Part shown: piece by piece, positions 43,521 to 52,441 of the stretch
Layout: each line of letters starts with the position of its first letter
Numbering within the stretch: position 1 is the first letter of the stretch
NCBI RefSeq assembly: GCF_017352215.1
Contig: NZ_CP071444.1
Coordinates: 1,302,001 to 1,366,000, forward strand
Direction of reading: 5' to 3'
Length of the DNA: 64,000 bases
Source: Alkalibacter rhizosphaerae
Lineage (GTDB): Bacteria; Bacillota; Clostridia; Eubacteriales; Alkalibacteraceae
The notes under the pieces: generated by a model
The model's input: the letters and a program-made list of their open reading frames with translations, nothing else
Databases searched by the model: none
Told to the model about the DNA's origin: nothing
Translations under genes and position numbers: made by a program

Positions 43521-45212
43521 TCAACTTCTTTTATCTCTTCCTCTTTTCGGGAAACGATCCTGACTTCCTCGTTTTCCTCGAACATTGGTCTTTCGGACCG
43601 CCTTGGCCCGTTCAATGTTGATCTTGGTTCCCTTGATGGTGTTCTTGCTCATGATCTCCAAGACTTGGTCGGCATACTCTTCCGGGATCTCCACGTAAGT
43701 GTAGTCGTCGAAAATGTCGATGCTTCCGATGCTGCTGCCGCTGACCCCGGTTTCTCCCGCAATGGATCCCACCACGTCACCAGGTCGGATCTGATGGTTT
43801 TTGCCCACATTGATGAACAACTTGGCCATGGGCTCCTTGCTTCTGCCCCTCTTTGATCCTTTTGACGTGGGCAGATTGTCTTTTTTGAAGCCTCTCATAT
43901 CCACATTGTCTTTTTCCGGCAGTTCCAGTTCTTCCTTGATAAGTGCTGCCGCTACCTCGATGGCCTGGTAATCTTCTGTTTCCAGCAAGCTTTCCAGGAT
44001 CTTTATGTATCGCTCCAGCCCGCCTTGTTGGATCTTGCTCTTGATCTTTTCAACAAATGCATCGGTTTTTACCGTCTCGATCTCTCCAATGCTTGGGATG
44101 GGATGGCGCTTGATCTTCTTTTTGGTGTAGTTCATGACGCTTTTGAGCAGGTTGTAGTCTCGTGGCGTCACCATGGTGAACGCGGTTCCCGTACGACCTG
44201 CACGACCCGTTCTTCCGATCCGGTGGACGTAGTACTCTTCGTGGCTTGGCATGTCGTAATTCAAGACAATGGCCACATCGTCGATGTCCAGCCCCCGTGC
44301 CGCCACGTCCGTGGCAATGAGGATGTCGATGTCTCCCCGCTTGAACTTGGCGATGACGTTGGATCGAACCATTTGCTTCATGTCGCCGTGGATCTTGTCG
44401 GCGCTGTATCCCCTGGTTTGGAGAAGTTCCGTCACATCATCCACTTTCCGTTTGGTGTTGCAGAAGATGATGGCCAGATTGGGGTTGTAGACGTCGATCA
44501 ACCGGGTCATGACCTCCATCTTGTCCTTTTCCTTGGTTTCCAGATAGAACTGCTCCACATTGGGGGTGGTCAATTCCTTGTGCTCCACCTTCACGATTTG
44601 TGGATCGTTCTGGTAGGTGTTGATGATCTCCAGGATGGCCTTTGGCATGGTGGCGGAAAAGAGCAGTGTCTGCTTCTCGTGCTCCACGCTTTCCAGTATG
44701 GTCTCGATGTCTTCCCGAAAGCCCATGTTCAGCATTTCGTCGGCTTCATCCAGGATGAATTTGTTTAGCTGGTCTATTTTAAGGGTTCGTCTTCTCAAGT
44801 GGTCCATGATCCGTCCCGGCGTTCCGATGACGATCTGTGCGCCTCGTTTCAGTCCCTGGATCTGACGGTCGATGGACTGTCCTCCAAAGACGGGCAGAAC
44901 TTTGATCCCACGTTTGTACTTTGCCAGTTTTGATATCTCTTCAGATACCTGCAGGGCCAATTCCCGGGTGGGGCAAAGGATCAATGCCTGTGTTCTCTTG
45001 TCATCGGCATCGATGGCATCGATGGTTGGAATCCCGAATGCAGCGGTTTTTCCCGTGCCGGTCTGGGCTTGCCCAACGATATCCAGTCCTTGGTATACCA
45101 ATGGGATCGACAATTGCTGTATCGGGGTCATCTCTTCAAAACCCATATCCTCGACGGCTTTTTTGATCTCGTCGCTGATTTGGGGTATTTCTTCAAACTT
45201 CATTTTTTCCAT
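43521..45212 (-). CDS. DEAD-box RNA helicase with DbpA-type RNA-binding domain (DeaD/CshA-like)
   Basis: This ATP-dependent helicase likely acts in ribosome assembly or mRNA decay. It has motif Q, I (AQTGTGKT), DEAD (ILDEADEM), SAT, and motif VI HRIGRTGRAGRTG. A C-terminal domain near residues 465-540 (AKLFINVGKNHQIRPGDVVG) is the DbpA/CsdA RNA-binding fold, followed by a basic tail ending RGRDKRS. The ATG at 45212 follows AAAGGA. The leader is about 115 bases. Confidence 0.94.
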   Translation of the reverse strand: MEKMKFEEIPQISDEIKKAVEDMGFEEMTPIQQLSIPLVYQGLDIVGQAQTGTGKTAAFGIPTIDAIDADDKRTQALILCPTRELALQVSEEISKLAKYKRGIKVLPVFGGQSIDRQIQGLKRGAQIVIGTPGRIMDHLRRRTLKIDQLNKFILDEADEMLNMGFREDIETILESVEHEKQTLLFSATMPKAILEIINTYQNDPQIVKVEHKELTTPNVEQFYLETKEKDKMEVMTRLIDVYNPNLAIIFCNTKRKVDDVTELLQTRGYSADKIHGDMKQMVRSNVIAKFKRGDIDILIATDVAARGLDIDDVAIVLNYDMPSHEEYYVHRIGRTGRAGRTGTAFTMVTPRDYNLLKSVMNYTKKKIKRHPIPSIGEIETVKTDAFVEKIKSKIQQGGLERYIKILESLLETEDYQAIEVAAALIKEELELPEKDNVDMRGFKKDNLPTSKGSKRGRSKEPMAKLFINVGKNHQIRPGDVVGSIAGETGVSGSSIGSIDIFDDYTYVEIPEEYADQVLEIMSKNTIKGTKINIERAKAVRKTNVRGKRGSQDRFPKRGRDKRS

Positions 45213-45334
45213 TTTATCATTCCTTTGATTTATTGAGAATTATTCAGTATATTCACGAACAGAACATAGATTGTTTTCGGGGAGTCCTTAGAATCAGTGT
45301 TTAATCGACGTGTTCCTTCAAATCCTATCTAGTC

Positions 45335-45364
45335 ATTATACCAGTCTTAGACTTAAACGTCCAA
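45335..45364 (-). promoter_or_regulatory. promoter of the DEAD-box helicase gene
   Basis: On the minus strand TTGGAC (45359-45364) and TATAAT (45335-45340, with TGG in front, an extended -10) with 18 bases between. It overlaps the last codons of the HAD gene and leaves a 5' leader of about 115 bases before the helicase. Confidence 0.75.
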
Positions 45365-46015
45365 CGAATTCGTCTTTAGGTGGATCAAGATCTCTCCAAG
45401 GGAGCTTACGATCATATGAGCCCGGGACAGATCCTGCTCTCCCGAATTGGGGTTGTACAGTCCGTAAACAAACATATTGGCCTGCCGTGCAGCCTGGATG
45501 CCGTGGGTGGAATCCTCGATGACAATGCAGGCTTCCGGTTCGCATCCCATCCATGCCGCCGCCATCAGAAATATATCCGGTTCCGGCTTGCCTCGTTTGG
45601 GATCTTCGCCGCTGACCACGGCATCGAACCAGGATGTGATCTGAAGCTGGTCCAATACATGACGGATGAATTTCTTCTTGGAGGAAGAAGCCAGTCCGAT
45701 CTTGAAGCCCTGTCCCTTCAAGTGATCCATCAGTTCCATAAGACCCTCCATGGGTTTCATGGACACTTCCTTGAAGACCGCCTCCTTGTGCTTTTTCTGT
45801 TTTTCCAACAGATCCTCCACCGTTTCCGTCAACCCGTGTTTTTGCTTTAATGCTCCATAGGTTTGCCGGTCCGGCGTACCGATGTAGGGTTTCATGTCTT
45901 CAAAGATCAGATCGACCCCCACTTCCGCCATGGTCCGTCGATCGCTTTCAAAGTGAAGGGGTTCGCTGTCCACGATGACCCCGTCCATGTCAAAAATGAC
46001 TCCTTTTATATCCAC
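45353..46015 (-). CDS. HAD-superfamily phosphatase (beta-phosphoglucomutase/phosphatase-like)
   Basis: The 220-residue protein has HAD motif I IFDMDGVIVDSEPLHF, motif II LASSSKKKF, and motifs III and IV as KRGKPEPDIFLMAA and CIVIEDSTHGIQAA. The cap region is of the subfamily I type used by sugar-phosphate phosphatases and mutases. The likely start is the GTG at 46015. The substrate is not evident. It is divergent from the universal stress protein gene. Confidence 0.88.
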   Translation of the reverse strand: MDIKGVIFDMDGVIVDSEPLHFESDRRTMAEVGVDLIFEDMKPYIGTPDRQTYGALKQKHGLTETVEDLLEKQKKHKEAVFKEVSMKPMEGLMELMDHLKGQGFKIGLASSSKKKFIRHVLDQLQITSWFDAVVSGEDPKRGKPEPDIFLMAAAWMGCEPEACIVIEDSTHGIQAARQANMFVYGLYNPNSGEQDLSRAHMIVSSLGEILIHLKTNSLDV

Positions 46016-46040
46016 CGCCGCCTTTCTTCCAATATTTTAT

Positions 46041-46069
46041 TTGATATATATTTCATTTTAGGGTACAAA
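46041..46069 (+). promoter_or_regulatory. promoter of the universal stress protein gene
   Basis: TTGATA (46041-46046) and TACAAA (46064-46069) with 17 bases between, about 30 bases before the start codon. Confidence 0.6.
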
Positions 46070-46099
46070 TAGAGAAAGTACAATATAGGAGGGCTTCCC

Positions 46100-46972
46100 A
46101 TGTTTAAAAGAGTGATCGTAGCAACAGACCTATCCCCAACATCCGACGGCCTGGTCCGCTGTCTGGACCAGTTGAAGCCGTTCAACACGAAAGAATGCCT
46201 GCTGCTGCAATGCCTGAGCGTTCAGGAAACGGCATCCATCGCCATCGGAACCACGGCCACCGTGTTGGAAAAAGCATTGCAAAGGCAGAAAACCTGGCTG
46301 GAGGAATACGGATTTTCGGTAGATACCAGAGTCGTTTCCGGGCAGATCAAAAGTGAGATCAACCAGATCGCCCAAAAGGAAAAATATGGCCTCATCGTTA
46401 CCGGTTCCAAAAAACAATCCGCCGCCAGTGAAGTCTTCTTCAAGGGATTGCCCTACGATCTGGCCCTCCACTCCAAGGTTCCGGTCCTGCTGGTTCGACT
46501 GGAAGAGACGGCAGCCGGGATCACTTGCCAGAAACCCTTTTCCGATCCCGAAGAAACTTCCCTGCTCTTCCCAACGGATTTTTCAAAAAATGCCAACGTG
46601 GCCTTTGAACGCCTGATGGATATGGTATCCGACGGCATCACCCGCATCACCCTGATGCATGTCCAAAACAAGTCCCGTATGAAACCCGAAATGGTGGCCC
46701 GCCTGGAAGAATTCAACAAACAGGACCAGGAGAAGCTGGACCTACTGCGGCAGCAGCTGCTGGACAAGGGAGCGAAGGACGTGGAGATCCTGATCAAATT
46801 CGGAGAACCCTCCGAGGAGATCCTGTTGGTGGCAGAGTCGATCCAACCCCAGTTGATCGTCATGGGCAGCCAGGGCCGCGGCTTCGTCCGGGAAATGCTC
46901 CTTGGAAGCGTTAGCCGGCGCATCACCAGAAGCGCCAATACCTCCGTCTTGCTGGTTCCGGCAAGAGGTTGA
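46100..46972 (+). CDS. universal stress protein with two Usp domains
   Basis: Two UspA domains lie in tandem (about residues 1-140 and 150-290). The second has the ATP-binding pattern G-x2-G-x9-GS in GSQGRGFVREMLLGSVS. In the first, this stretch (GSKKQSAASEVFFKG) is degenerate, so only the second may bind nucleotide. The ATG follows AGGAGGG. It converges on the mannitol operon with a shared terminator. Confidence 0.92.
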   Translation: MFKRVIVATDLSPTSDGLVRCLDQLKPFNTKECLLLQCLSVQETASIAIGTTATVLEKALQRQKTWLEEYGFSVDTRVVSGQIKSEINQIAQKEKYGLIVTGSKKQSAASEVFFKGLPYDLALHSKVPVLLVRLEETAAGITCQKPFSDPEETSLLFPTDFSKNANVAFERLMDMVSDGITRITLMHVQNKSRMKPEMVARLEEFNKQDQEKLDLLRQQLLDKGAKDVEILIKFGEPSEEILLVAESIQPQLIVMGSQGRGFVREMLLGSVSRRITRSANTSVLLVPARG

Positions 46973-46979
46973 ATGCACT

Positions 46980-47010
46980 GCAAAAAGGTCGGCAACATTG
47001 CCGACCTTTC
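46980..47010. terminator. bidirectional terminator between usp and mtlD
   Basis: AAAGGTCGGC and GCCGACCTTT form a 10-bp stem. The minus-strand tail is TTTTTG, right after the mtlD stop, and the plus-strand tail is CTTTCTTCT. Confidence 0.88.
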
Positions 47011-47012
47011 TT

Positions 47013-48155
47013 CTATGCATACGCATTTTTGATGCGATCATACAAAGCTTCCGACGGGTCCAATCCGCAAACGTCCACCAGTACGCCGTCCAAACCATTT
47101 TCCTTCAATTTTGTTGACAGGGAAACTGCTGCCGGATCCTGGGGATGATCGAATTTCAGGGCTGCCACGATCCCCTTCACCAAATTCTCCGGTTCCACCC
47201 CGTATTCCAGGGCGGTCCTCGCTGGTGCGATCAGCCGATCTTTGGGCCCCAATTTCCGCAAGGGGTCTCTTCCCACCCGTTCCACCGGATCTATCAGGGC
47301 GGCATTTTCGAATCGCCCCATGATCTTTTGAATATAGGCTTCATGCTGGTCCGGATCGAATCCGTGTTTTTTTACCAGGGCCTGTCCCGTTTCCCCCATG
47401 GCACCCAGCACCACTTCCTTGATCTCAGGATCTGCCACCGCATCCAGAATGGTGGGCTGTTGGTTCTGATATCCCAGGTAAGCGGCGATGGCATGGCCTG
47501 TATTCAAGGTGAACAATTTTCTTTCGATGTAGGCGCTCAAATTGTCCACCAGGTTCATGCCTGGGATCTCATCCAGGCTCCCCACCAGTTTGCTTCTTTC
47601 CACGTTCCATTCGTAAAAGGGTTCCACCAAGACGGACAGGAGTTCCGACTTGTCCGTGTTTTCCGGGACGATCCGGTCCACGGTAGTATTTGGAAATCCA
47701 ACGTTTTCATCACAAAACTTTTGTCCTTCCAGGGACAAATGTTCATACACGGAATTTTTTAGAATGTCCCCGTTCCCCACGGCGTTCTCGCAGGCCATAA
47801 TGTTCAAGGTCTTGGATGGATCTTTTCGAGCGATCCTTTCCAGGGAGGCAGCCATGCTTTTCCCGATGATGGGAAGCACATTGACGCCGACGGCGGTGGT
47901 GACCACTTCCGCCTCTGCAATGGCTTGGTCCAATGCTTCCTGGTTTCTGCTGTTCAGTCCCCGAACTTGACGGACCCAGATCACTTCTTCGTCGCCTCCG
48001 GCGATATGTACCGGATAGCTGCCTTTTTCATTGAGCTCCTGCAACACGGTCTCGTTGACATCCACAAAGGTCACCTGGTATCCGGCTTGGGCCAGCAGCA
48101 GGCCGATAAATCCCCTGCCGATGTTGCCGGCGCCAAAATGTACGGCATTTTTCAT
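47013..48155 (-). CDS. mtlD: mannitol-1-phosphate 5-dehydrogenase
   Basis: MtlD oxidises mannitol-1-phosphate to fructose-6-phosphate with NAD. The 380-residue protein starts MKNAVHFGAGNIGRGFIG, the Rossmann motif. It also has the active-site stretch KLFTLNTGHAIAAYLGY with the catalytic Lys and His, and the ENAVGNGD segment. It is the last gene of mtlA-mtlR-mtlF-mtlD. Confidence 0.97.
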   Translation of the reverse strand: MKNAVHFGAGNIGRGFIGLLLAQAGYQVTFVDVNETVLQELNEKGSYPVHIAGGDEEVIWVRQVRGLNSRNQEALDQAIAEAEVVTTAVGVNVLPIIGKSMAASLERIARKDPSKTLNIMACENAVGNGDILKNSVYEHLSLEGQKFCDENVGFPNTTVDRIVPENTDKSELLSVLVEPFYEWNVERSKLVGSLDEIPGMNLVDNLSAYIERKLFTLNTGHAIAAYLGYQNQQPTILDAVADPEIKEVVLGAMGETGQALVKKHGFDPDQHEAYIQKIMGRFENAALIDPVERVGRDPLRKLGPKDRLIAPARTALEYGVEPENLVKGIVAALKFDHPQDPAAVSLSTKLKENGLDGVLVDVCGLDPSEALYDRIKNAYA

Positions 48156-48164
48156 GATCTCACC

Positions 48165-48602
48165 TCACACGGTTTCCGTAAACTTGTGGTAGATGACGTC
48201 CGGGTCCTTGGCATTGACCATTTCCTCCACATTTTCCATCTCATTGAAAATGGTGGCGATGTTGGCCAGGATGTTCAGGTGTTCCCCATCCTTGCCGGCA
48301 ATGCCGATCACCATGAAGGCCGTGTTCCCGTCTCCAAAATCCACTCCGCCAGGCACTTGGACCACCACGATGCCGGAGTTTTTGATGACATTTCCTTCTC
48401 TGGATTTCGCCACGCCATGAGGGATGGCCAATCCATTTCCCATAAAGGTGGACATGACCGTTTCCCGTTCTTTCATCAGATCGATGTATTCCGGTCCCAC
48501 ATAGCCGGAATCCACCAGCATGTTTCCTACGTATTCCACGGCTTGGTCCTTGCTGTCAAAGGTTGCTCCCAAAACGATGTTTTCCTTTTTTAAAATATCC
48601 AT
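48165..48602 (-). CDS. mtlF: mannitol PTS component EIIA
   Basis: EIIA-Mtl passes phosphate from HPr to the EIIB domain of MtlA. The 145-residue protein starts MDILKKENIVLGATF, after GAGGAGG. It has the active His in GNGLAIPHGVAKS, and IGIAGKDGEHLNILANIA. The length is typical of a separate EIIA. It lies between mtlR and mtlD. Confidence 0.95.
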   Translation of the reverse strand: MDILKKENIVLGATFDSKDQAVEYVGNMLVDSGYVGPEYIDLMKERETVMSTFMGNGLAIPHGVAKSREGNVIKNSGIVVVQVPGGVDFGDGNTAFMVIGIAGKDGEHLNILANIATIFNEMENVEEMVNAKDPDVIYHKFTETV

Positions 48603-48613
48603 TGTGATCCTCC

Positions 48614-50746
48614 TCATTTATCTATTCTGGTCTTTTGCACGTAAGCATGGACCAGTTTTCCATACACTTGTTTCACATATTCCTTCCATTGATCCAGCGT
48701 GCCTTCCCGCAAGAGGGCAATGAACTCCCTGTCCTCTACCAGGGAAGCGCTGATTTGGCTCAACCCTTCCATGTCCTCTTTGGTGGCCTGGGTCCCTGCC
48801 AGCAGCAAGAGCACCAGATCCACGGAAACGGGTTTGCCTTCCATGTCCTGGAATGCCACTTCCTGTCGATTCCGAAAGACGCCCACCAAAATTTTCTCCA
48901 GGGTCCCGGTTCGAGTATGTACCAGGGCCAGCTTGTGCTCCCCAATGGCAGTACCCATCAATCCTTCCCGCTTCTTCAATTCTTCCTTCAAGCGGTCTTC
49001 CTTGACCTTGTCCCCATAGTGGACGTAGCGGGCAATGTAGTCCAGCCAGGTATTTTTCGATCCGATATCCAGTCCATCCTTTATGAAGAGCAGGGGTTCC
49101 AGCCCTTCCCAGGAGTGCAGGTACCGGACGACCCGGTCCAGTTCAAAGATGGATTTGTCCGATTCCATAGAAGTTGGCACCACCTGGTACTGTTTTGCCA
49201 CATTGCGCCGATACCGGGCTCGGATTTTGGCAACGTCCTCTTCCGACAACAAGGGACTTACCACCGTGTAGGAAAAGGTGCGCTCTCCCAGATCCACCGT
49301 GGAGATCACCAGGTCCACCAGGGGATTCATGGAAAGAAAATCTTCCGCTTCCTCCATGGACGTGGTCCCCAGGACCTTTACTTCCTGCAGATTTTGCTGG
49401 ATCCTGGATGTGAGCATCCGGGAGGTCCCCAACCCACTGGGGCACACCACCAAAACGTGCACGTTTTCCAGATCCTTGGCCTTTCTTCTTTCCACAAAAG
49501 CACCCAGGTGCATGGATATGAAAGCCACTTCTTCTTCCGGCACCGGTTTTTTCACCGCTTCCGAAAGGATCTTGCATACTTCCCGCCCCAGATAAAACAA
49601 CTCTCCATACTGGTCTTTGATCTGGGTCAGCAGGGGGTTTCGGATCTCCATCCCATGCTCCAGGCGGGTGATGGCCGGTCTCAAATGGATGGCCAGTCCC
49701 TGGTGAAGGTCCTCGTCTCCGTCAAAATCCATGCCCGTCAACTCTGCCGCCTTTTGGATCATTTGTCTGGCAATGCTGTCCACGTCGTATTTGTCTTCTA
49801 CCTCTTTTTCAAAAGCCAGCCGTTTCCCGATCAGTTTGGCCCCTCGAAGGTGCATGGTGATGTAGGCCGTTTCTTCCACGGGGATGATGCACTGCAGCCG
49901 TTCCTCCAACTTCTCCACTGCTTTGGATGCAATGGCGAATTCCCTGGTGGAACGAAGGCTTTCCAGGATCTCCGGAGATATGGTGATCATTTCTCCCCGT
50001 CCGATCCGGGTCAGGGCGATCATCATGTGGACGAACAGTCCCAGGTAGGCATCGTCGGAAAATCGGCTGCCCCGCTCATCTTCCATGTATCGAATACTTT
50101 CCTCTACAGAAACAAGGCTCCGCTCATCCATGGCTCCCAAGAGCCGCTCCACCGGATCGGTGTTTTTCAAATCCGGGTTTTTGCCTTGGTTGGAGAGCAG
50201 TTCCCGAACCCGGTTGAAGCCGGCTTCCTGAAACACCACTTCCATGATGGCATTTCGGATCTGGTTTTCCTCCCCGTCCAAATATACGCCAAGACCCTGT
50301 TTTCGGACCAGGTGAACTTGATGGTCGGACATCCAGGACTCCAGTTTGTCCAGGTCGTTGATGATGGTGCTCTCCGTCACATGGAGGCGGTGTGCCAGCG
50401 CGAAGATCTTGAGAGGGGGCTCTCCAAACAGCAGTTCCGTCAAGATGGCCATCCGCCTGCTTTGGGCATCGTACTTGGTCTTGTTTTTTTCTTCGTGAAG
50501 AAGGGTTTCGATACGGTCCCGTATGGAATGCCGCTGCTGCCAGATGATGACATGTCCTTCTTTTTTGTCGGAAGGTTCCAGGATCTTTCGCTGCACCATC
50601 CACTCCAGGATCTTTTTTACGTCCCGGTAGAGGGTCCGCTCATGGATGTCCAGCAGGTCTGCTACCTGTCCATAGGACTCCAGGGGTTGGTCCAGCATAT
50701 GATAAAGCACCTTGATCTGACGTTCATTTAATCCGATGGCCAACAC
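48614..50746 (-). CDS. mtlR: mannitol operon activator MtlR (PRD, EIIB-like and EIIA-like domains)
   Basis: MtlR activates the mtl operon; its PRD domains are phosphorylated by HPr and EIIB. The 710-residue protein has an N-terminal helix-turn-helix (LLDIHERTLYRDVKKIL), a second HTH (LAHRLHVTESTIINDLDKL), two PRDs with conserved His (ETAYITMHLRGAKL, EVAFISMHLGAF), an EIIB-like part (HVLVVCPSGLGTSRMLTSRI) and an EIIA-like end (GEHKLALVHTRT). The start is uncertain: a GTG at 50746 and TTG at 50743 lie on or right after AGGAGG, too close, while the best-spaced codon is an ATC. Confidence 0.92.
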   Translation of the reverse strand: MLAIGLNERQIKVLYHMLDQPLESYGQVADLLDIHERTLYRDVKKILEWMVQRKILEPSDKKEGHVIIWQQRHSIRDRIETLLHEEKNKTKYDAQSRRMAILTELLFGEPPLKIFALAHRLHVTESTIINDLDKLESWMSDHQVHLVRKQGLGVYLDGEENQIRNAIMEVVFQEAGFNRVRELLSNQGKNPDLKNTDPVERLLGAMDERSLVSVEESIRYMEDERGSRFSDDAYLGLFVHMMIALTRIGRGEMITISPEILESLRSTREFAIASKAVEKLEERLQCIIPVEETAYITMHLRGAKLIGKRLAFEKEVEDKYDVDSIARQMIQKAAELTGMDFDGDEDLHQGLAIHLRPAITRLEHGMEIRNPLLTQIKDQYGELFYLGREVCKILSEAVKKPVPEEEVAFISMHLGAFVERRKAKDLENVHVLVVCPSGLGTSRMLTSRIQQNLQEVKVLGTTSMEEAEDFLSMNPLVDLVISTVDLGERTFSYTVVSPLLSEEDVAKIRARYRRNVAKQYQVVPTSMESDKSIFELDRVVRYLHSWEGLEPLLFIKDGLDIGSKNTWLDYIARYVHYGDKVKEDRLKEELKKREGLMGTAIGEHKLALVHTRTGTLEKILVGVFRNRQEVAFQDMEGKPVSVDLVLLLLAGTQATKEDMEGLSQISASLVEDREFIALLREGTLDQWKEYVKQVYGKLVHAYVQKTRIDK

Positions 50747-50823
50747 CTCCTATCCTTATTGCTTACCTATCATTGATACCCCAACTCGCCGGGGTCAACC
50801 TGCATGGATTTTCTCCAGGATGA

Positions 50824-50853
50824 AACAAAAGCAGCGGAAGGCTCCGCTGCTCT
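50824..50853 (-). terminator. terminator between mtlA and mtlR
   Basis: AGCAGCGGA and TCCGCTGCT form a 9-bp stem with a three-base loop on the minus strand, followed by TTTGTTTC. It may lower mtlR-mtlF-mtlD levels relative to mtlA by partial termination. Confidence 0.8.
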
Positions 50854-50860
50854 CGATCCC

Positions 50861-52267
50861 TTATTTCTCCGTAAGTCGTTGGGTCAGTTCGTCGTATTTT
50901 GGGCTTCCAAGGAAATTGTCCACGGAAACGTGCTCTGCATTGGGTACTTTTTCTTTCGCCCGAGGCGTCAAGGACTGCTGAGTGATGACGATGTCCACAT
51001 CTTCCGGCAGGTCGTTGATGGCCACGTTGGTCACGTCGATGTCCAGTCCGGCGCTTTTGAACTTGTTGCGAAGCAGGCTGGCTCCCATGGCGCTGGAACC
51101 CATGCCGGCGTCACAGGCAAAGATGACTTTTTTTACATCCGAAGCTGCCTTCTGGGTGGTCTGTGCCACGCTGCTCTTTTTGCCTTTCAGGGCTTCCATT
51201 TTTTCCGTTGCCGCCGAAAGATCTTCCGTGTCTCCTTTGGTCGCTTTCAACAGGATGGACGCAATCAGGAAGGACACAACGGCAGCCACCAGCACTCCCA
51301 ACAAGACACCCAGGTGGTCTCCTCTTGGGGTCATGGCGATATAGGCGAAGATGCTTCCCGGTGAGGGAGTGGCCACCAAACCGACTTTCAGCAAGGAGAA
51401 GGTGAAGACGCCGCTGACACCGCCGCCGATTGCTGCAAGGATCAGTTTCGGGTTCATCAATATGTAGGGGAAGTAGATCTCATGGATGCCCCCGAAGAAA
51501 TGGATGATGACGGCTCCAGGTGCGGATTGCTTTGCATTTCCCTTTCCTGCGATCATATAGGCCAACAGGATCCCCAAGCCGGGTCCCGGGTTGCTTTCCA
51601 TCATGAAGAAGATGGACTTTCCAAGTTCCGCCGATTCTTTCACGCCCAGGGGTCCCAATACGCCGTGGTTGATGGCATTGTTGAGGAAGAGGACTTTTGC
51701 AGGTTCAATAAAGATGTTTGCCAAAGGCAGCAGGCCGGCGCTGACGATAAAGTCCACTCCTGCTTCCAGAATGTTGTTCAGACCCAGTACCACCGGTCCG
51801 ATGGCCACCAAGCCCAGCATGGGTAATAATACAGCCAAGATGCCGGCGGTGAAATTGTTGACCAGCATTTCAAAACCGGTGCGGATCTTGTTTTCCAAGA
51901 CCTTGTCCACCAACTTGATCAAATATCCCCCCAAGGGTCCCATGATCATGGCCCCCATAAACATGGGGATGTCCGCTCCTACGATGACCCCCATGGTGGC
52001 AGCCGCTCCCACAACGCCCCCTCGGACATCATGGACCAGCTTGCCTCCCGTGTACCCGATCAGAAGGGGCAACAGGAAATTGATCATAGGCCCTACCAGG
52101 GTGGCGAATTTTTCATTGGGCAACCATCCGGTCGGGATGAAAAATGCGGTAATAAGTCCCCAAGCGATAAATGCGCCCATGTTAGGCATGATCATTCCGC
52201 TCATAAAACGTCCAAAACTTTGAATTTTCACAGATGCCGACGATCTAGATTGTGTTTTCTCACTCAT
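50861..52267 (-). CDS. mtlA: mannitol PTS permease EIICB (MtlA)
   Basis: MtlA imports and phosphorylates mannitol. The EIIC part (residues about 15-340) has the membrane helices and the conserved FFGGIHEIYFPY, and the C-terminal EIIB domain has the active Cys near residue 385 in FACDAGMGSSAMG. No fused EIIA is present, matching the separate mtlF. Two ATG codons follow GGAGG; the second at 52267 has the better spacing. It is the first gene of the operon. Confidence 0.96.
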   Translation of the reverse strand: MSEKTQSRSSASVKIQSFGRFMSGMIMPNMGAFIAWGLITAFFIPTGWLPNEKFATLVGPMINFLLPLLIGYTGGKLVHDVRGGVVGAAATMGVIVGADIPMFMGAMIMGPLGGYLIKLVDKVLENKIRTGFEMLVNNFTAGILAVLLPMLGLVAIGPVVLGLNNILEAGVDFIVSAGLLPLANIFIEPAKVLFLNNAINHGVLGPLGVKESAELGKSIFFMMESNPGPGLGILLAYMIAGKGNAKQSAPGAVIIHFFGGIHEIYFPYILMNPKLILAAIGGGVSGVFTFSLLKVGLVATPSPGSIFAYIAMTPRGDHLGVLLGVLVAAVVSFLIASILLKATKGDTEDLSAATEKMEALKGKKSSVAQTTQKAASDVKKVIFACDAGMGSSAMGASLLRNKFKSAGLDIDVTNVAINDLPEDVDIVITQQSLTPRAKEKVPNAEHVSVDNFLGSPKYDELTQRLTEK

Positions 52268-52322
52268 CATGATTCCTCCTTCATTTCTTTATTTAGATTT
52301 TAGCATTTCTGCCTGGTCTGCA

Positions 52323-52363
52323 ATTTTAAAAGATACCCAAGTCTTGTCAAAAGCCTCTTGACA
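52323..52363 (-). promoter_or_regulatory. mtlA promoter with inverted repeat over the -35 box
   Basis: On the minus strand TTGACA (52345-52350) and TAAAAT (52323-52328) lie 16 bases apart. TGTCAA and TTGACA (52345-52350 and 52358-52363), seven bases apart, form a perfect inverted repeat whose proximal arm is the -35 box. It is a candidate MtlR or catabolite-control site. Confidence 0.65.
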
Positions 52364-52408
52364 TTTTTACAAAATTCCAAGGGACTGTTTTCATTTCCTC
52401 CTTATTTT

Positions 52409-52417
52409 TGGTATAAT
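52409..52417 (+). promoter_or_regulatory. extended -10 promoter of the 84-residue gene
   Basis: TGG then TATAAT (52412-52417) makes an extended -10, 25 bases before the start codon; the -35 is weak (TTTTCA). It is divergent from the mtlA promoter. Confidence 0.6.
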
Positions 52418-52441
52418 GATTCCAATGTTTAGGAGGCGCTT

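Noticed and set aside
48635-50731. An open frame of 698 codons antisense to nearly all of mtlR
   Set aside because: mtlR is a clear multi-domain protein in the other strand. The antisense frame stays open because of codon use, has low-complexity His/Phe/Gln-rich content and no ribosome site.
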